DNA of 64,000 bases from Bacteroidota bacterium (GCA_027488905.1 JAIYAT010000031.1:54714-118713), one strand, 5' to 3'; shown: positions 36,391-45,711, numbered from the stretch's first letter. The notes: generated from the sequence alone by a model not told the origin. Numbers and translations are program-made.

Positions 36391-36847
36391 GAACTAGGTC
36401 AACTCAGAACAGAACTAGGTTTAGCTCAGAACAGAACTAGGTCATCTCAAAACAGAACTAGGTTTATCTTGGAATAGAACTAGGTTTAGCTCAGAACAGA
36501 ACTAGGTCATCTCAAAACAGAACTAGGTTTATCTTGGAACAGAACTAGGTTTAGTTCAGAACAGAACTAGGTTTATCTTGGAACAGAACTAGGTTTACCC
36601 CAAAACGGAACTAGGTTTATCTTGGAATAGAACTAGGTTTACCTTGGAACAGAACTAGGTTCACCTCAAAACAGAACTAGGTTTACCTTGGAATAGAACT
36701 AGGTCATCTCGGAACAGAACTAGGTTTACCTCAAAACAGAACTAGGTCATCTCGGAACAGAACTAGGTTTACCTCAAAACAGAACTAGGTTTAGCTCGAA
36801 ACAAAACTAGGTTTACCTTGAAGAAGAACTAGATTTAGCTCGGATCA
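36391..36847. repeat. Tandem repeat array: 21 units of 21-22 bp
   Basis: Each unit starts with GAACTAGGT and continues with a 12-13 nt variable part of the form TTANCTNRRAACA. Sixteen units are 22 nt and five are 21 nt; the 21-nt units are those reading GGTCA. Three variable types recur (TTAGCTCAGAACA, CATCTCAAAACA, TTATCTTGGAACA), and units 2-4 and 5-7 repeat as a 65-nt block. The last two units are degenerate (AAACTAGGT, GAACTAGAT). There are no unique spacers, so it is not CRISPR, and the period is not a multiple of three. It lies between the DedA gene and a lipoprotein gene. Function unknown. Confidence 0.95.
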
Positions 36848-36885
36848 GGAAGCGTCTCATTAAGTGTGTACACAGATTAACACAG

Positions 36886-36999
36886 AAAAAGACCACGGTC
36901 GTTTGTCGATAGGCCTTTGCAGATGCCAAAAAATTAGATGATTCTGTTTAAAATCAAAATAAAACTATCGTCTTTGGTCTATGGACCATGGTCTTTTTT
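36886..36999. repeat. Imperfect 114-bp inverted repeat
   Basis: The left arm AAAAAGACCACGGTC (36886-36900) matches the reverse complement of GACCATGGTCTTTTT (36985-36999) with one change. Further inward CGATAG (36907-36912) pairs with CTATCG (36965-36970). It lies 38 nt after the tandem array. The right arm, TGGACCATGGTCTTTTTT, is followed by a T-run and could also end transcripts on the plus strand. Possible remnant of a small mobile or structured element. Confidence 0.55.
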
Positions 37000-37068
37000 C
37001 AGAAACCCCCACTCATTGTTTTTCAGTATTTTTTTATTAACCTTTGGTATACCCAATTTTTATAGCTT

Positions 37069-37707
37069 ATGAATCCTAAACTCTTTTTTAACCCTTTTCA
37101 GAGAAGTCTAAAATTCCTTTTGCTTTTGTCTTTATTTTTTGGAATAAGCAATTGTAAAAGAGATGACGGCTGTAATAAAGAATATGAAACCTACTTCGAT
37201 TCCTCCTTTTTCGATAGTAGTGAATTAGCATTAATTCCAGATTGGGCGGGCGATTCTCTTTTCTATTATTCAAATGAAGGGGATACAGCTTATTTACATT
37301 GTTATTCGAGATATTATGGGTTTAGGCCAGATGTTGCAGGATCAAAAAATGTAACCTGCGAATACTACGAATATTATCATTATCCATTTTATTCATTTCA
37401 TTTCGAGTCAAATGTGCCTGAATTGGATGTAATGCAAATTGAAATTTATAAAGAATCCTTGATGAATCGGAGTAAAGAATTAGCAAAATCCTACTTAGTT
37501 GCTAAAAATATGGTAGATTTTCCCTTGGAATTACTTGGTAGTGATAGTCTTGCAAATGATTCAATAATACTTGAGGATGGCAGCTTGGAAAAAGGATTTT
37601 TATCAGCTACTTCAAGTTATAGTTTAAACTTAAGAATAGGATTTTTAAGAATCAAAAGGCTAAACGGTAAAAAATGGACATTGTACAGATACACTTTAGC
37701 TAATTAA
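37069..37707 (+). CDS. Putative lipoprotein
   Basis: 212 residues. The N-terminus has a hydrophobic stretch (LKFLLLLSLFFGISNC) ending in a lipobox-like GISNC at about residue 29, so it is a probable lipoprotein with a longer than usual n-region. The mature part is rich in Tyr, Ser, Asp and Phe (YYEYYHYPFYSF appears near residue 105) and contains two further Cys. No family recognised. Upstream lies the repeat-rich gap; downstream a 239-nt gap before rsmI shows no clear structure. Confidence 0.6.
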   Translation: MNPKLFFNPFQRSLKFLLLLSLFFGISNCKRDDGCNKEYETYFDSSFFDSSELALIPDWAGDSLFYYSNEGDTAYLHCYSRYYGFRPDVAGSKNVTCEYYEYYHYPFYSFHFESNVPELDVMQIEIYKESLMNRSKELAKSYLVAKNMVDFPLELLGSDSLANDSIILEDGSLEKGFLSATSSYSLNLRIGFLRIKRLNGKKWTLYRYTLAN

Positions 37708-37946
37708 ACTTACAAACTATGGAACATTTCACCAAATTTTCATTGGACAAATGAAATGATTGCAATTAAATTGGATTTCTCCTCGGCTGCCTCACTGCGA
37801 CAATTGGTTCAACCCAAGTTAAATTTATTATACTGATATGAATTTTTTTCCCTTTTGTTTTCAATTTCGATACTTTTGACAGCAACATCAATTGTAACAT
37901 AGTTGTTTTATTGGGACAATAACATCCCGCAGGATTGATTAAAAAA

Positions 37947-38624
37947 ATGAGCCAGGGAAAACTTATTCTTGTTCCAACCCCCATCGGTAATCTCGAAGAC
38001 ATTACCCTTAGAGGCTTGCGCATGCTCAAAGAAGCAGATGCCATCTTAGCCGAGGACACCCGAGTAAGCGGAAAGCTGCTAAAACACTACGAAATCAATA
38101 GACCTTTGTGGAGCTACCATGCCCATAACGAGCACAAACAATTGGCACATTATATTGCCGAACTGCAATCGGGTAAGACCCTAGCCTTAATCACAGATGC
38201 TGGAACTCCCGCCATTAGCGACCCCGGGTTTTTACTAGTTAGGGAATGTCTCAAAGAAAATATTATGGTTGATTGTTTGCCAGGTGCCACAGCTTTTGTG
38301 CCTGCACTTGTCAAAAGCGGATTACCATCTGATGCCTTTACTTTCCTTGGCTTCTTGCCAGAAAAAAAAGGAAGACAAACTGCTTTTACTAAGCTTCAAT
38401 CAGAAGAAAACACAATGGTGTTTTACGAAAGCCCTCATAGACTGCTTAAAACACTACTGCAATTGTGCGAATTTCTTGGAGAAGATAGAAGATGCAGCGT
38501 AAGCAGAGAACTTACTAAAATGTTCGAAGAAACCATTAATGGCACTCTTAGAGAAGTATTAACACATTTTGAAACCCACCCAATTAAAGGAGAATTTGTA
38601 CTTGTTGTCGAAGGTAAAACATAA
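37947..38624 (+). CDS. rsmI: 16S rRNA (cytidine(1402)-2'-O)-methyltransferase
   Basis: 225 residues from ATG 37947 (an in-frame TTG is 12 nt upstream). It methylates C1402 in the decoding centre of 16S rRNA. Motifs are LILVPTPIGNLEDITLRGLR, AEDTRVSGKLLKHY and ITDAGTPAISDPGF, with PGATAFVPALV following. The end of the gene may overlap the lnt frame, depending on the true lnt start. Confidence 0.95.
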   Translation: MSQGKLILVPTPIGNLEDITLRGLRMLKEADAILAEDTRVSGKLLKHYEINRPLWSYHAHNEHKQLAHYIAELQSGKTLALITDAGTPAISDPGFLLVRECLKENIMVDCLPGATAFVPALVKSGLPSDAFTFLGFLPEKKGRQTAFTKLQSEENTMVFYESPHRLLKTLLQLCEFLGEDRRCSVSRELTKMFEETINGTLREVLTHFETHPIKGEFVLVVEGKT

Positions 38625-38649
38625 ACATACTTCATACTTTTTGTTGAGT

Positions 38650-40215
38650 ATGTCATCGGCTTTGCTATTAAGCTTAGCTTGGCAAAATTTTTATTTATTG
38701 CCTACTATTTTTTTCGGTTTGATCCCACTCTTCATGCTGGAAAGAAAAATACGTATAGAACAACCCAATGCTAAACTTTGGGTTTTTGTGTATACTTGGC
38801 TAGCACTTCTAGTCTGGAACATTGGCAGCGTTTGGTGGATTTGGAATGCTAGTCCGGGTGGTGCAGTGGCAGCATTTTTCATCAACAGCTTACCCATGGT
38901 TTTGCCCTTTTTGCTATACCACAACCGAAATGTTAAAACGGGTACAGAAAATTTTTGGTACTTCATTGGCCTTTGGATTGCTGCCGAGTTCCTTCAGTTT
39001 CATTGGGATTTAGCCTTCCCTTGGTTAATTTTAGGTAACGTTTTTAGCTATGCACCCATTTTAGTGCAATGGTTCGAAATTACTGGCGTACTAGGTGGTA
39101 GCTTCTGGATTTTGATGCTCAATGTTAAGTTATGGCAATTTATTGAAGCCTGGCAAGAAAAGAGACTAATAGAGGAAAGAACCAAATGGATGAATGCTTT
39201 ATTTATTTGGGTGTTATTGCCAATTTTTGCTTCATGGTACTTAATGCCAACAGTAAACCCTAAAGGTCCAGAAGTTTCAGTGGTAGTGGTGCAACCAAAC
39301 ATCGATCCTTACACAGAGAAATTTGATGGACTTAGTCCAGAGGCGCAACTTAGAAAAATGTTGCTACTTGCAGAAAACACCATGGATTCGCAAACACAAT
39401 ACATCATTCTGCCAGAGACAGCTTTGCAAGGTGGTTTAGAAGAAAATAATTTGCTAAACGAAAGCTTGTTCCAAATTCTAAAAGGTTTTATAGCAGTTCA
39501 CCCAGGTGTTAAAGTTTTAGGTGGAATGGATTCCTATAAAATTTATGAACCAAATGAACCTAAATCCATCACTGCGCGCAAATCAAGAAATAGCGAGGTT
39601 TGGTATGATTCCTACAATACAGCATTTTGTTATAATGGCCTAGAAGGATTGCAAGTGTACCACAAAAGCAAGCTTGTCCCTGGTGTAGAAAAAATGCCTT
39701 ACCCTCAAATTTTTGGCTTCATCGAAAGATATGCAATTTCACTCGGAGGCACTTCTGGTAGCTTGGGGCAAGACAAGGAAAGTAAAGTTTTTGGATTCTC
39801 AAATCAATTGCAATTAGCTCCCATTATTTGCTACGAAAGTGTTTTTCCTTCCTACACTTCTTCCTATGTTCAAAAAGGTGCAGATGTTTTGTGCGTTATC
39901 ACCAATGATGGTTGGTGGGGCAATACACCTGGTTTTAGACAGCATTTCGATTTTAGTAGGTTACGCGCCATTGAAAACCGTCGTTGGGTAATTCGTTGCG
40001 CCAACACAGGTATCAGTGGTATTATAAACTTCAAAGGAAGAGTAGTTACAGAAACCGAATGGTGGAAAGAAGCAGCGTTCAAAGCAAAGGTTCCTTTGGT
40101 TCAAACCGAAACCTATTATGCTAAACATGGAGATTGGATTGCTTGGGTTTTAATGGTCATTGGGTTTCTTTCTACTCGGTTCAAACCAATTGTTTTTACC
40201 CGCTTTGGTGCTTAG
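38650..40215 (+). CDS. lnt: Apolipoprotein N-acyltransferase
   Basis: 521 residues from ATG 38650; an in-frame upstream start at 38569 would overlap rsmI by 56 nt and is less likely. Several N-terminal membrane helices are followed by a nitrilase domain whose catalytic triad is visible as Glu in IILPETALQGG, Lys in YHKSKLVPGVEKMP and Cys in APIICYESVFPSY. It adds the third acyl chain to lipoproteins, many of which are encoded in this window. Two GGTTCAAACC words lie at 40098-40107 and 40178-40187, in different reading frames. It overlaps the next, convergent gene by 4 nt. Confidence 0.93.
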   Translation: MSSALLLSLAWQNFYLLPTIFFGLIPLFMLERKIRIEQPNAKLWVFVYTWLALLVWNIGSVWWIWNASPGGAVAAFFINSLPMVLPFLLYHNRNVKTGTENFWYFIGLWIAAEFLQFHWDLAFPWLILGNVFSYAPILVQWFEITGVLGGSFWILMLNVKLWQFIEAWQEKRLIEERTKWMNALFIWVLLPIFASWYLMPTVNPKGPEVSVVVVQPNIDPYTEKFDGLSPEAQLRKMLLLAENTMDSQTQYIILPETALQGGLEENNLLNESLFQILKGFIAVHPGVKVLGGMDSYKIYEPNEPKSITARKSRNSEVWYDSYNTAFCYNGLEGLQVYHKSKLVPGVEKMPYPQIFGFIERYAISLGGTSGSLGQDKESKVFGFSNQLQLAPIICYESVFPSYTSSYVQKGADVLCVITNDGWWGNTPGFRQHFDFSRLRAIENRRWVIRCANTGISGIINFKGRVVTETEWWKEAAFKAKVPLVQTETYYAKHGDWIAWVLMVIGFLSTRFKPIVFTRFGA

Positions 40216-43200
40216 TGTTTCGAAGCTGCAATGGCAAAACTACACCTGTAAATATCCCTATGACCATCTTTGTCCTGCATTTCTAAAACTGCAAAATATA
40301 TTCCCGCTTCACTTAATTGCCCAAACCTATTGAGGCCAGTCCAGCGTAAACTAGCATGATTTTGCCCTATCAAATTTGGCTCCGATTCATATACCAATTG
40401 CCCTTTATAGTTAAGGATATTTAACCTGGCCCAAGCGGTTTCTTTTATGTTTTTTAAATTGAACGTTACAAAATCATTATAGCCATCTAGGTTCGGACTA
40501 AAAACTTGCGGTGTGGCTGTAAAGGCCTCTTTTAACAAGGGATTTGCCTTTTCAAAATACAAACCTGGCGTGGCCATTTGTGCCGAGCTAAACCAATTGG
40601 AATTGCCTTTATCCAATGGAAACAAGTGCAATCGCTCTAAGCTTATTCCTTCAGTTTGAACCAAAAGTTCAAAATGTAAATCCTTAGAAAAATTTAGGCT
40701 ATCTATACAAAAATTGTTACTGTCTCTAAGTTCAATAATTCCACCTTCATCTGTTAACGACAACATAGAATGTTGTAGAATAGCAGGCAGAAAATTAGCA
40801 CTGTAGTTTTTCGAAAGTTCTATTGGATTTTCGTGAAGCGCTATAGTTTTACCAGGCGCCAAGCAATTTCCTGGACCATTTAGCGATATAACTTCTTTCC
40901 ATTCTGCCTCATCTTTTGATTTTCTAATTAGGATAAGGTTGTCTAAACTAATGGGTTTAACATTGGTATTGTGCAGTTCTACAAAATCAGTTTGATTGGG
41001 GTAACTGTCAAACAAAACTTCAGTAAATACAATATCGCCAGGTTGCGCCAAAACACTGGGCTCAATGCTAATTTGTTCGGGTGCCATTTTGTTTCCGGCA
41101 CAATCTTGTGCGGCCCAAATTTGTAAATCTTGCGGCAAATTCAAATTGCGTGCATCTACTGATAGCCTTTGTAAATTATTTTGAAAATAGCTTGGTGAAA
41201 CAAGGTTTGAACTGTTCTTCCACCTTATGTCGATTTGAGCCGAATCTATGTCTTCGCTAAAAGTAAGTAACACCAAACTATCCTTTAGACAACTCATTTT
41301 GAGGTGAGGCGCAGTTAAATCTTCAACTTTTTTGAGCACACTATTTTTCCTCCCTGGTGTACTCCCCAATTTGGAGAGGCTTGCTTGCCAAATTTCTTCC
41401 TTTAAACATGGATTGTTAGTTGGGCTTAGTTCCAAACTTGCAGCCAGCGGATTTAGATAAAGCTGATTATTTAACCAATCACTTTTATATGCCACCTGAT
41501 GAATAATCTTTCCCTTGCTATTTTTTAAGGTTAGCGTTTCATTAAAGGTTAAGCTTGGGAAATTGTTTAAACCCATAGCATTTCCATATTGACTAAATGC
41601 CTTGGCAAAATCTGTTTTGCAAAGAATGATAAAAGAGTCTGGATAAAGCAGAATGGGTGCCAAGGGTATATCTAACCTATTTGTAGAAATTGACAAGTTT
41701 TCCAGATTAATCGCATAGTTGCTTTTATTGTGAAGCTCAATAAAATCTGTCGGAGGAAAGTAAGTAGGTTTAGATTCGTCGAAACATATTTCATTGATAA
41801 GTACCTCTAAAAACTTTGGCTCACGCTGCTCATAAAACACAAGGTTGGTATCAACAATTGATTCATTTAAACTACAATCTTTTATGCCGCTACAAATTAA
41901 CTTGTAAGATTTTTTATGCTGCAAACTATCCTTTGAAGTTAATAATAAATAACTTGTTCCTTGCGTATCAACAAGGCATTCGATGTTATTGAGCGTGCAG
42001 GTGATGGGCTCCATTTCATTTGAATATATGGCTTCATTGAATTTCAAATACAATTGGTTCAAACCAGAAAAGGAAACAGAAAGTAAGGTGGGAGAAATTA
42101 TATCTGGCCCAAGCTGCCAAGCAGAATTCTGTGTTCCTGGGGTTCCACCTGAGGGGTTTAAACTGGCTTGCCAATTAAGCTCCTTTTGACATAATCTGCT
42201 GGGGTGAATCATTTCTAAGGAATAGCCACCTTGCGATTTTTGTGGGTCTTGGTAGCTGTTCAAATTATAGGTATAACTATGAATCGTGTCAAGCTTTTGG
42301 TTCAATAAAAAAAGTGCTTTGCCTTCATTTCCTAAAACTGGTAAACTCATGGCAATTTTTTGAGCATATGCGCTAAACAAAGCACTGTCTTTTGTATTAA
42401 ATAATATGAGAAACTCCTGAGGAAACAACACCTTCTGAGTTAAAGGAAAGGGGTATGTTTTGGATTCATCTGCTAAGCTTAAGTTCTTTAATGGAATGGG
42501 CACATCGCTATTATTGTAAATTTCTATAAACTCTGCGTCAGGCAAACCTACACTAGGAGTGGGGTCTGGAAGTAATTCTGTAATCAATACTTCATGAAGT
42601 TTTGGTTCAACATAAATCAAGCTGATGGACGTATCTTTTTGGCAGTTTTGTTTTTTATCGCAAATGTTTTTTAGGGTTAAAGTATTGGGTTGTTTTGAAC
42701 CAAGTTTTTCTTGAAAGTATAAAGTTATTTTTTCGGTTTGAACCAAAAAGTTTGAGATAGGCTTTTGATTAAGTAAGAATGCTGCTTTACTCATTTCAAG
42801 GGGTTCAGTAAAGTATAATTCTAAGCTACTATCAGAAAGCAAATTGCTAGAAACCAGCGCAGGTGCAGAAGTATCCACACGTTCTGGTCCAAAATAGAAA
42901 TCATCAAAATATAAGTTTGCTGCGTTACCAATCGTATACCTAAACCAAATGCCTTGAAAGGCAGAATTAAATGGAAGCTCGAAAGTGGCCTTCCCTTCTA
43001 GCATTTCTGATTGCTTGTTAATGCTGGTATTACTAAACAATTGCCAATGTTTTTGCTGGTAAAGTTTAACTTTAATTTGAACCAAGTTGTTTGTCGCACC
43101 AAGTGTTGCTGGTCGGCCACGAATGATTGGCATGGAAATTCCGTTATTCAAAACATACAGGCTAATTGAATCAGTAGTGCCAGTGCTGCCGCCAAACTGA

Positions 43201-43535
43201 ATATAAACAGCATTTCTGCTTTGGTTCAAACCAATACTATCTGCAAATAGATAATACCTAGCTTGGTTTTGACTGCTTGGGTTAAAGGCAATCCTAAGCC
43301 AAAAATCCCATTCGAGGCTATCCTGAGCAACAAAAGGTAGTGCAAGGAATGCAGGAGTTAAAGAAGATTTTCCTGCTGATTGCAATTGCAAATTGGTATT
43401 GATTCTAAATAAGGAGTCGGTTCCCAACCAGTTGGGAGCATTTGTAAAATCGCCATCTGAGAAGGTTTCGATGGTTTGCGCTTGAACAAAAATTGTCCAA
43501 AACATGAAAAGAATTGTAAATAGGTTTTTAGGCAT
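40212..43535 (-). CDS. Secreted lamin-tail-domain protein with gliding-motility/FlgD-like C-terminus
   Basis: 1107 residues from ATG 43535 (an in-frame TTG lies 6 nt upstream). The signal peptide is MPKNLFTILFMFWTIFVQA, cut before QTIETF. Three lamin-tail modules can be seen near residues 310-470 (LHEVLITELLPDPTPSVGL), 575-740 (FLEVLINEICFDESKPTYFP) and 840-990 (DIVFTEVLFDSYPNQTDFVE), separated by Ig-like SSNLLSDSSLELYFTEPL-type domains. The C-terminus (TPQVFSPNLDGYNDFVTFNL ... AGIYFAVLEM) is a CHU_C/FlgD-type type IX sorting domain. It is likely surface-attached. The gene is the richest in GGTTTGAACC-type words (three exact, several near matches). Confidence 0.85.
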   Translation of the reverse strand: MPKNLFTILFMFWTIFVQAQTIETFSDGDFTNAPNWLGTDSLFRINTNLQLQSAGKSSLTPAFLALPFVAQDSLEWDFWLRIAFNPSSQNQARYYLFADSIGLNQSRNAVYIQFGGSTGTTDSISLYVLNNGISMPIIRGRPATLGATNNLVQIKVKLYQQKHWQLFSNTSINKQSEMLEGKATFELPFNSAFQGIWFRYTIGNAANLYFDDFYFGPERVDTSAPALVSSNLLSDSSLELYFTEPLEMSKAAFLLNQKPISNFLVQTEKITLYFQEKLGSKQPNTLTLKNICDKKQNCQKDTSISLIYVEPKLHEVLITELLPDPTPSVGLPDAEFIEIYNNSDVPIPLKNLSLADESKTYPFPLTQKVLFPQEFLILFNTKDSALFSAYAQKIAMSLPVLGNEGKALFLLNQKLDTIHSYTYNLNSYQDPQKSQGGYSLEMIHPSRLCQKELNWQASLNPSGGTPGTQNSAWQLGPDIISPTLLSVSFSGLNQLYLKFNEAIYSNEMEPITCTLNNIECLVDTQGTSYLLLTSKDSLQHKKSYKLICSGIKDCSLNESIVDTNLVFYEQREPKFLEVLINEICFDESKPTYFPPTDFIELHNKSNYAINLENLSISTNRLDIPLAPILLYPDSFIILCKTDFAKAFSQYGNAMGLNNFPSLTFNETLTLKNSKGKIIHQVAYKSDWLNNQLYLNPLAASLELSPTNNPCLKEEIWQASLSKLGSTPGRKNSVLKKVEDLTAPHLKMSCLKDSLVLLTFSEDIDSAQIDIRWKNSSNLVSPSYFQNNLQRLSVDARNLNLPQDLQIWAAQDCAGNKMAPEQISIEPSVLAQPGDIVFTEVLFDSYPNQTDFVELHNTNVKPISLDNLILIRKSKDEAEWKEVISLNGPGNCLAPGKTIALHENPIELSKNYSANFLPAILQHSMLSLTDEGGIIELRDSNNFCIDSLNFSKDLHFELLVQTEGISLERLHLFPLDKGNSNWFSSAQMATPGLYFEKANPLLKEAFTATPQVFSPNLDGYNDFVTFNLKNIKETAWARLNILNYKGQLVYESEPNLIGQNHASLRWTGLNRFGQLSEAGIYFAVLEMQDKDGHRDIYRCSFAIAASKH

Positions 43536-43627
43536 ATTCAAAATTAGTTTCTGATAAGTTACCTATTGTTTTAATTTCGTGCTTTGGAAGAATTAAATCA
43601 GGTTTATAAGATAGCGAGGTAGAAAAT

Positions 43628-44620
43628 ATGAAAGTTGCAGTGGTAGGTGCCACAGGATTAGTGGGCACCATGATGTTAAAAGTTTTGGAAGAAAGAGCCT
43701 TTCCAATAACGGAGTTGATTCCGGTTGCCTCAGAAAAATCTGTTGGAAAGAAAATAAGTTTCAAGGGAAAGGAATATTTGGTCCATAGCATGGAACAAGC
43801 CATTGCTGCAAAACCAAAAGTAGCCTTGTTTTCTGCTGGAGGTGGCACATCCTTAGAATGGGCGCCAAAGTTTGCAGCAGCCGGAATTTATGTGATAGAC
43901 AATTCTTCTGCTTGGCGCATGAATCCTGCAAACAAATTGGTTGTGCCAGAAATAAATGCCAATACGTTAAGCAAATCAGATTTTATCATTGCAAATCCAA
44001 ATTGTTCTACCATTCAACTGGTAGCTGTTTTGCAACCTTTACATAAGCAATTTCAAATAAATAGAGTAGTGGTTTCTACCTATCAAAGTGTCACTGGCAC
44101 CGGCGTAAAAGCTGTGCAGCAATTAGAAAATGAGAGAAATGGAGTTTCTGGAGAAATGGCTTACAAATATCAAATTGATAAAAATGCCATCCCACAAATA
44201 GATGTTTTTTTAGACAATGGTTACACCAAGGAAGAGATGAAAATGGTGAAAGAAACCTGTAAAATAATGGGTGATGACAGTATAAAAGTTACAGCAACTT
44301 GTGTAAGAATTCCAGTAATGGGTGGCCATAGCGAAAGTGTAAACATTAGTTTTAACAAAGCCATAACATTAGCAGAGGTAAATAAATTGTTGGCATCTGC
44401 AGCAGGGGTTGTGGTACAAGATAATCCTTCCGAAGCCTTGTATCCAATGCCATTAACAGCACAGGATAAAGACGATGTGTTTGTGGGTAGAATTAGAATG
44501 GACGAATCTTTTCCAAATACAATTAACCTTTGGATAGTATCTGATAACCTAAGAAAAGGAGCTGCAACCAATGCTGTTCAAATTGCTGAGTACATGTTTA
44601 AAAACGCCTTTTTTGCTTAA
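43628..44620 (+). CDS. asd: Aspartate-semialdehyde dehydrogenase
   Basis: 330 residues. It reduces aspartyl phosphate for lysine, threonine, methionine and diaminopimelate synthesis. Motifs are KVAVVGATGLVGTMML, FSAGGGTSLEWAP, the catalytic Cys in IIANPNCSTIQLV and RIPVMGGHSESVNISF. Its last base is the first base of the cytochrome-b5-like gene, indicating coupling. Confidence 0.96.
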   Translation: MKVAVVGATGLVGTMMLKVLEERAFPITELIPVASEKSVGKKISFKGKEYLVHSMEQAIAAKPKVALFSAGGGTSLEWAPKFAAAGIYVIDNSSAWRMNPANKLVVPEINANTLSKSDFIIANPNCSTIQLVAVLQPLHKQFQINRVVVSTYQSVTGTGVKAVQQLENERNGVSGEMAYKYQIDKNAIPQIDVFLDNGYTKEEMKMVKETCKIMGDDSIKVTATCVRIPVMGGHSESVNISFNKAITLAEVNKLLASAAGVVVQDNPSEALYPMPLTAQDKDDVFVGRIRMDESFPNTINLWIVSDNLRKGAATNAVQIAEYMFKNAFFA

Positions 44621-44862
44621 TGGAAAAAGAGCTTCCTACCTATACTAAATCACAATTGGCCTTAAGAAACGGTCAGGATAAGGAACAAATTTGGGTTGCT
44701 TATCAAGGATTAATATATGACGTAACCCGAAGTAGACTTTGGCGCAATGGCAAGCATTATGAACATTGGGCAGGTCAAGATTTAACAGCTGAGTTAGCAG
44801 ATGCTCCCCACAATCAAAATGTATTTGATAAATATGAAGTGATTGGAAAATTAAGCAGTTAG
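44620..44862 (+). CDS. Cytochrome b5-like haem/steroid-binding domain protein
   Basis: 80 residues, a single domain with no signal or anchor. YTKSQLALRNGQDKEQIWVA, then YQGLIYDVTRS and GKHYEHWAGQDLTAEL, followed by a His near the end (APHNQNVFDKY), matches the compact bacterial cytochrome-b5-like fold. The two His residues (HYEHW and PHN) may ligate haem, but the canonical HPGG motif is absent. It starts on the last base of asd and its end overlaps xth on the other strand by 12 nt. Confidence 0.75.
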   Translation: MEKELPTYTKSQLALRNGQDKEQIWVAYQGLIYDVTRSRLWRNGKHYEHWAGQDLTAELADAPHNQNVFDKYEVIGKLSS

Positions 44863-45618
44863 TTCTACCCAAACCGGACAATGGTCAGAGTGTTTGGCTT
44901 CGGGGATTATACCAGCATCTATGAGTTTTAGTTTAAGATTATCAGAAACTAAACAATAGTCAATGCGCCAACCTTTATTGTTGTTTCTGGCATTGGCACG
45001 ATAACTCCACCAACTGTATTGATGTGGTTGTGCATAGAAATTTCTAAAGGTATCCACAAATCCTGATTGGATAAATTGTTCCATCCATTCGCGTTCTTCT
45101 GGCAAGAATCCACTGCTATTTTTATTAGAAACAGGGTCATGAATATCAATTGGTTTATGGCAAATATTATAATCACCGCAAATAATAAGCTCGCTTCTGG
45201 TTTTTTTTAATTCTCTGATGTAAGCATCAAAAAAGCTTAACCAACGCATTTTATAAGCTTGGCGCTCATCGCCGCTTGAACCACTAGGCATATAAACACT
45301 AATAATACTTGTTGAACCAAAATCTGCGCGAATGATTCGACCTTCATTATCCCATTCTGGATGGTTAAACCCATAAGTAATTAAATCAGGCATTATTTTG
45401 GAGAAAATGGCCACGCCACTGTATCCTTTTTTTTCTGCGCTGAACCAAAATTGATAAGGATACCCTATTACCTCAAATAAAAAGGATTGAACTTGATCAG
45501 AGGTAGCTTTAACCTCCTGAAAACAGTAAACATCAGCTTTTTGAGCTTGCATAAAATCTACTAGACCTTTTGTCATAGCAGAGCGAATGCCATTTAAATT
45601 GTAGGATATTATTTTCAT
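44851..45618 (-). CDS. xth: Exodeoxyribonuclease III
   Basis: 255 residues from ATG 45618 (an in-frame TTG is 9 nt upstream). It is an apurinic endonuclease/3'-5' exonuclease of base excision repair. Motifs are MKIISYNLNGIRSAM, ADVYCFQEVKA, IISVYMPSGSSGDERQAYKM, ELIICGDYNICHKPID and the final AKHSDHCPVWVEL. The 3' end overlaps the cytochrome-b5-like gene by 12 nt; the promoter lies in the 93-nt gap shared with the divergent SET gene. Confidence 0.93.
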   Translation of the reverse strand: MKIISYNLNGIRSAMTKGLVDFMQAQKADVYCFQEVKATSDQVQSFLFEVIGYPYQFWFSAEKKGYSGVAIFSKIMPDLITYGFNHPEWDNEGRIIRADFGSTSIISVYMPSGSSGDERQAYKMRWLSFFDAYIRELKKTRSELIICGDYNICHKPIDIHDPVSNKNSSGFLPEEREWMEQFIQSGFVDTFRNFYAQPHQYSWWSYRANARNNNKGWRIDYCLVSDNLKLKLIDAGIIPEAKHSDHCPVWVELTA

Positions 45619-45711
45619 GTGCTGCAAGGATAAGAAAGCTATTAAAAAAAATATTCATTTTGTTTTAAAATGTTGCATTTAAGTGGTCCACTTTTTACAC
45701 ATTTGTAGCAC

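Noticed and set aside
36286..36477. Open frame running into the tandem array
   Set aside because: It overlaps the end of the DedA gene in another frame and enters a repeat whose period is not a multiple of three, so it is not a real gene.
36391..36847. CRISPR array
   Set aside because: Units are contiguous and nearly identical with no unique spacers, the period is only 21-22 bp, and no cas gene is nearby.
37708..37946. Riboswitch or small RNA in the gap before rsmI
   Set aside because: I find no recognisable aptamer or stable stem; only an isolated GGTTCAACCC word at 37806 and weak promoter-like TACTTTTG with unsuitable spacing.
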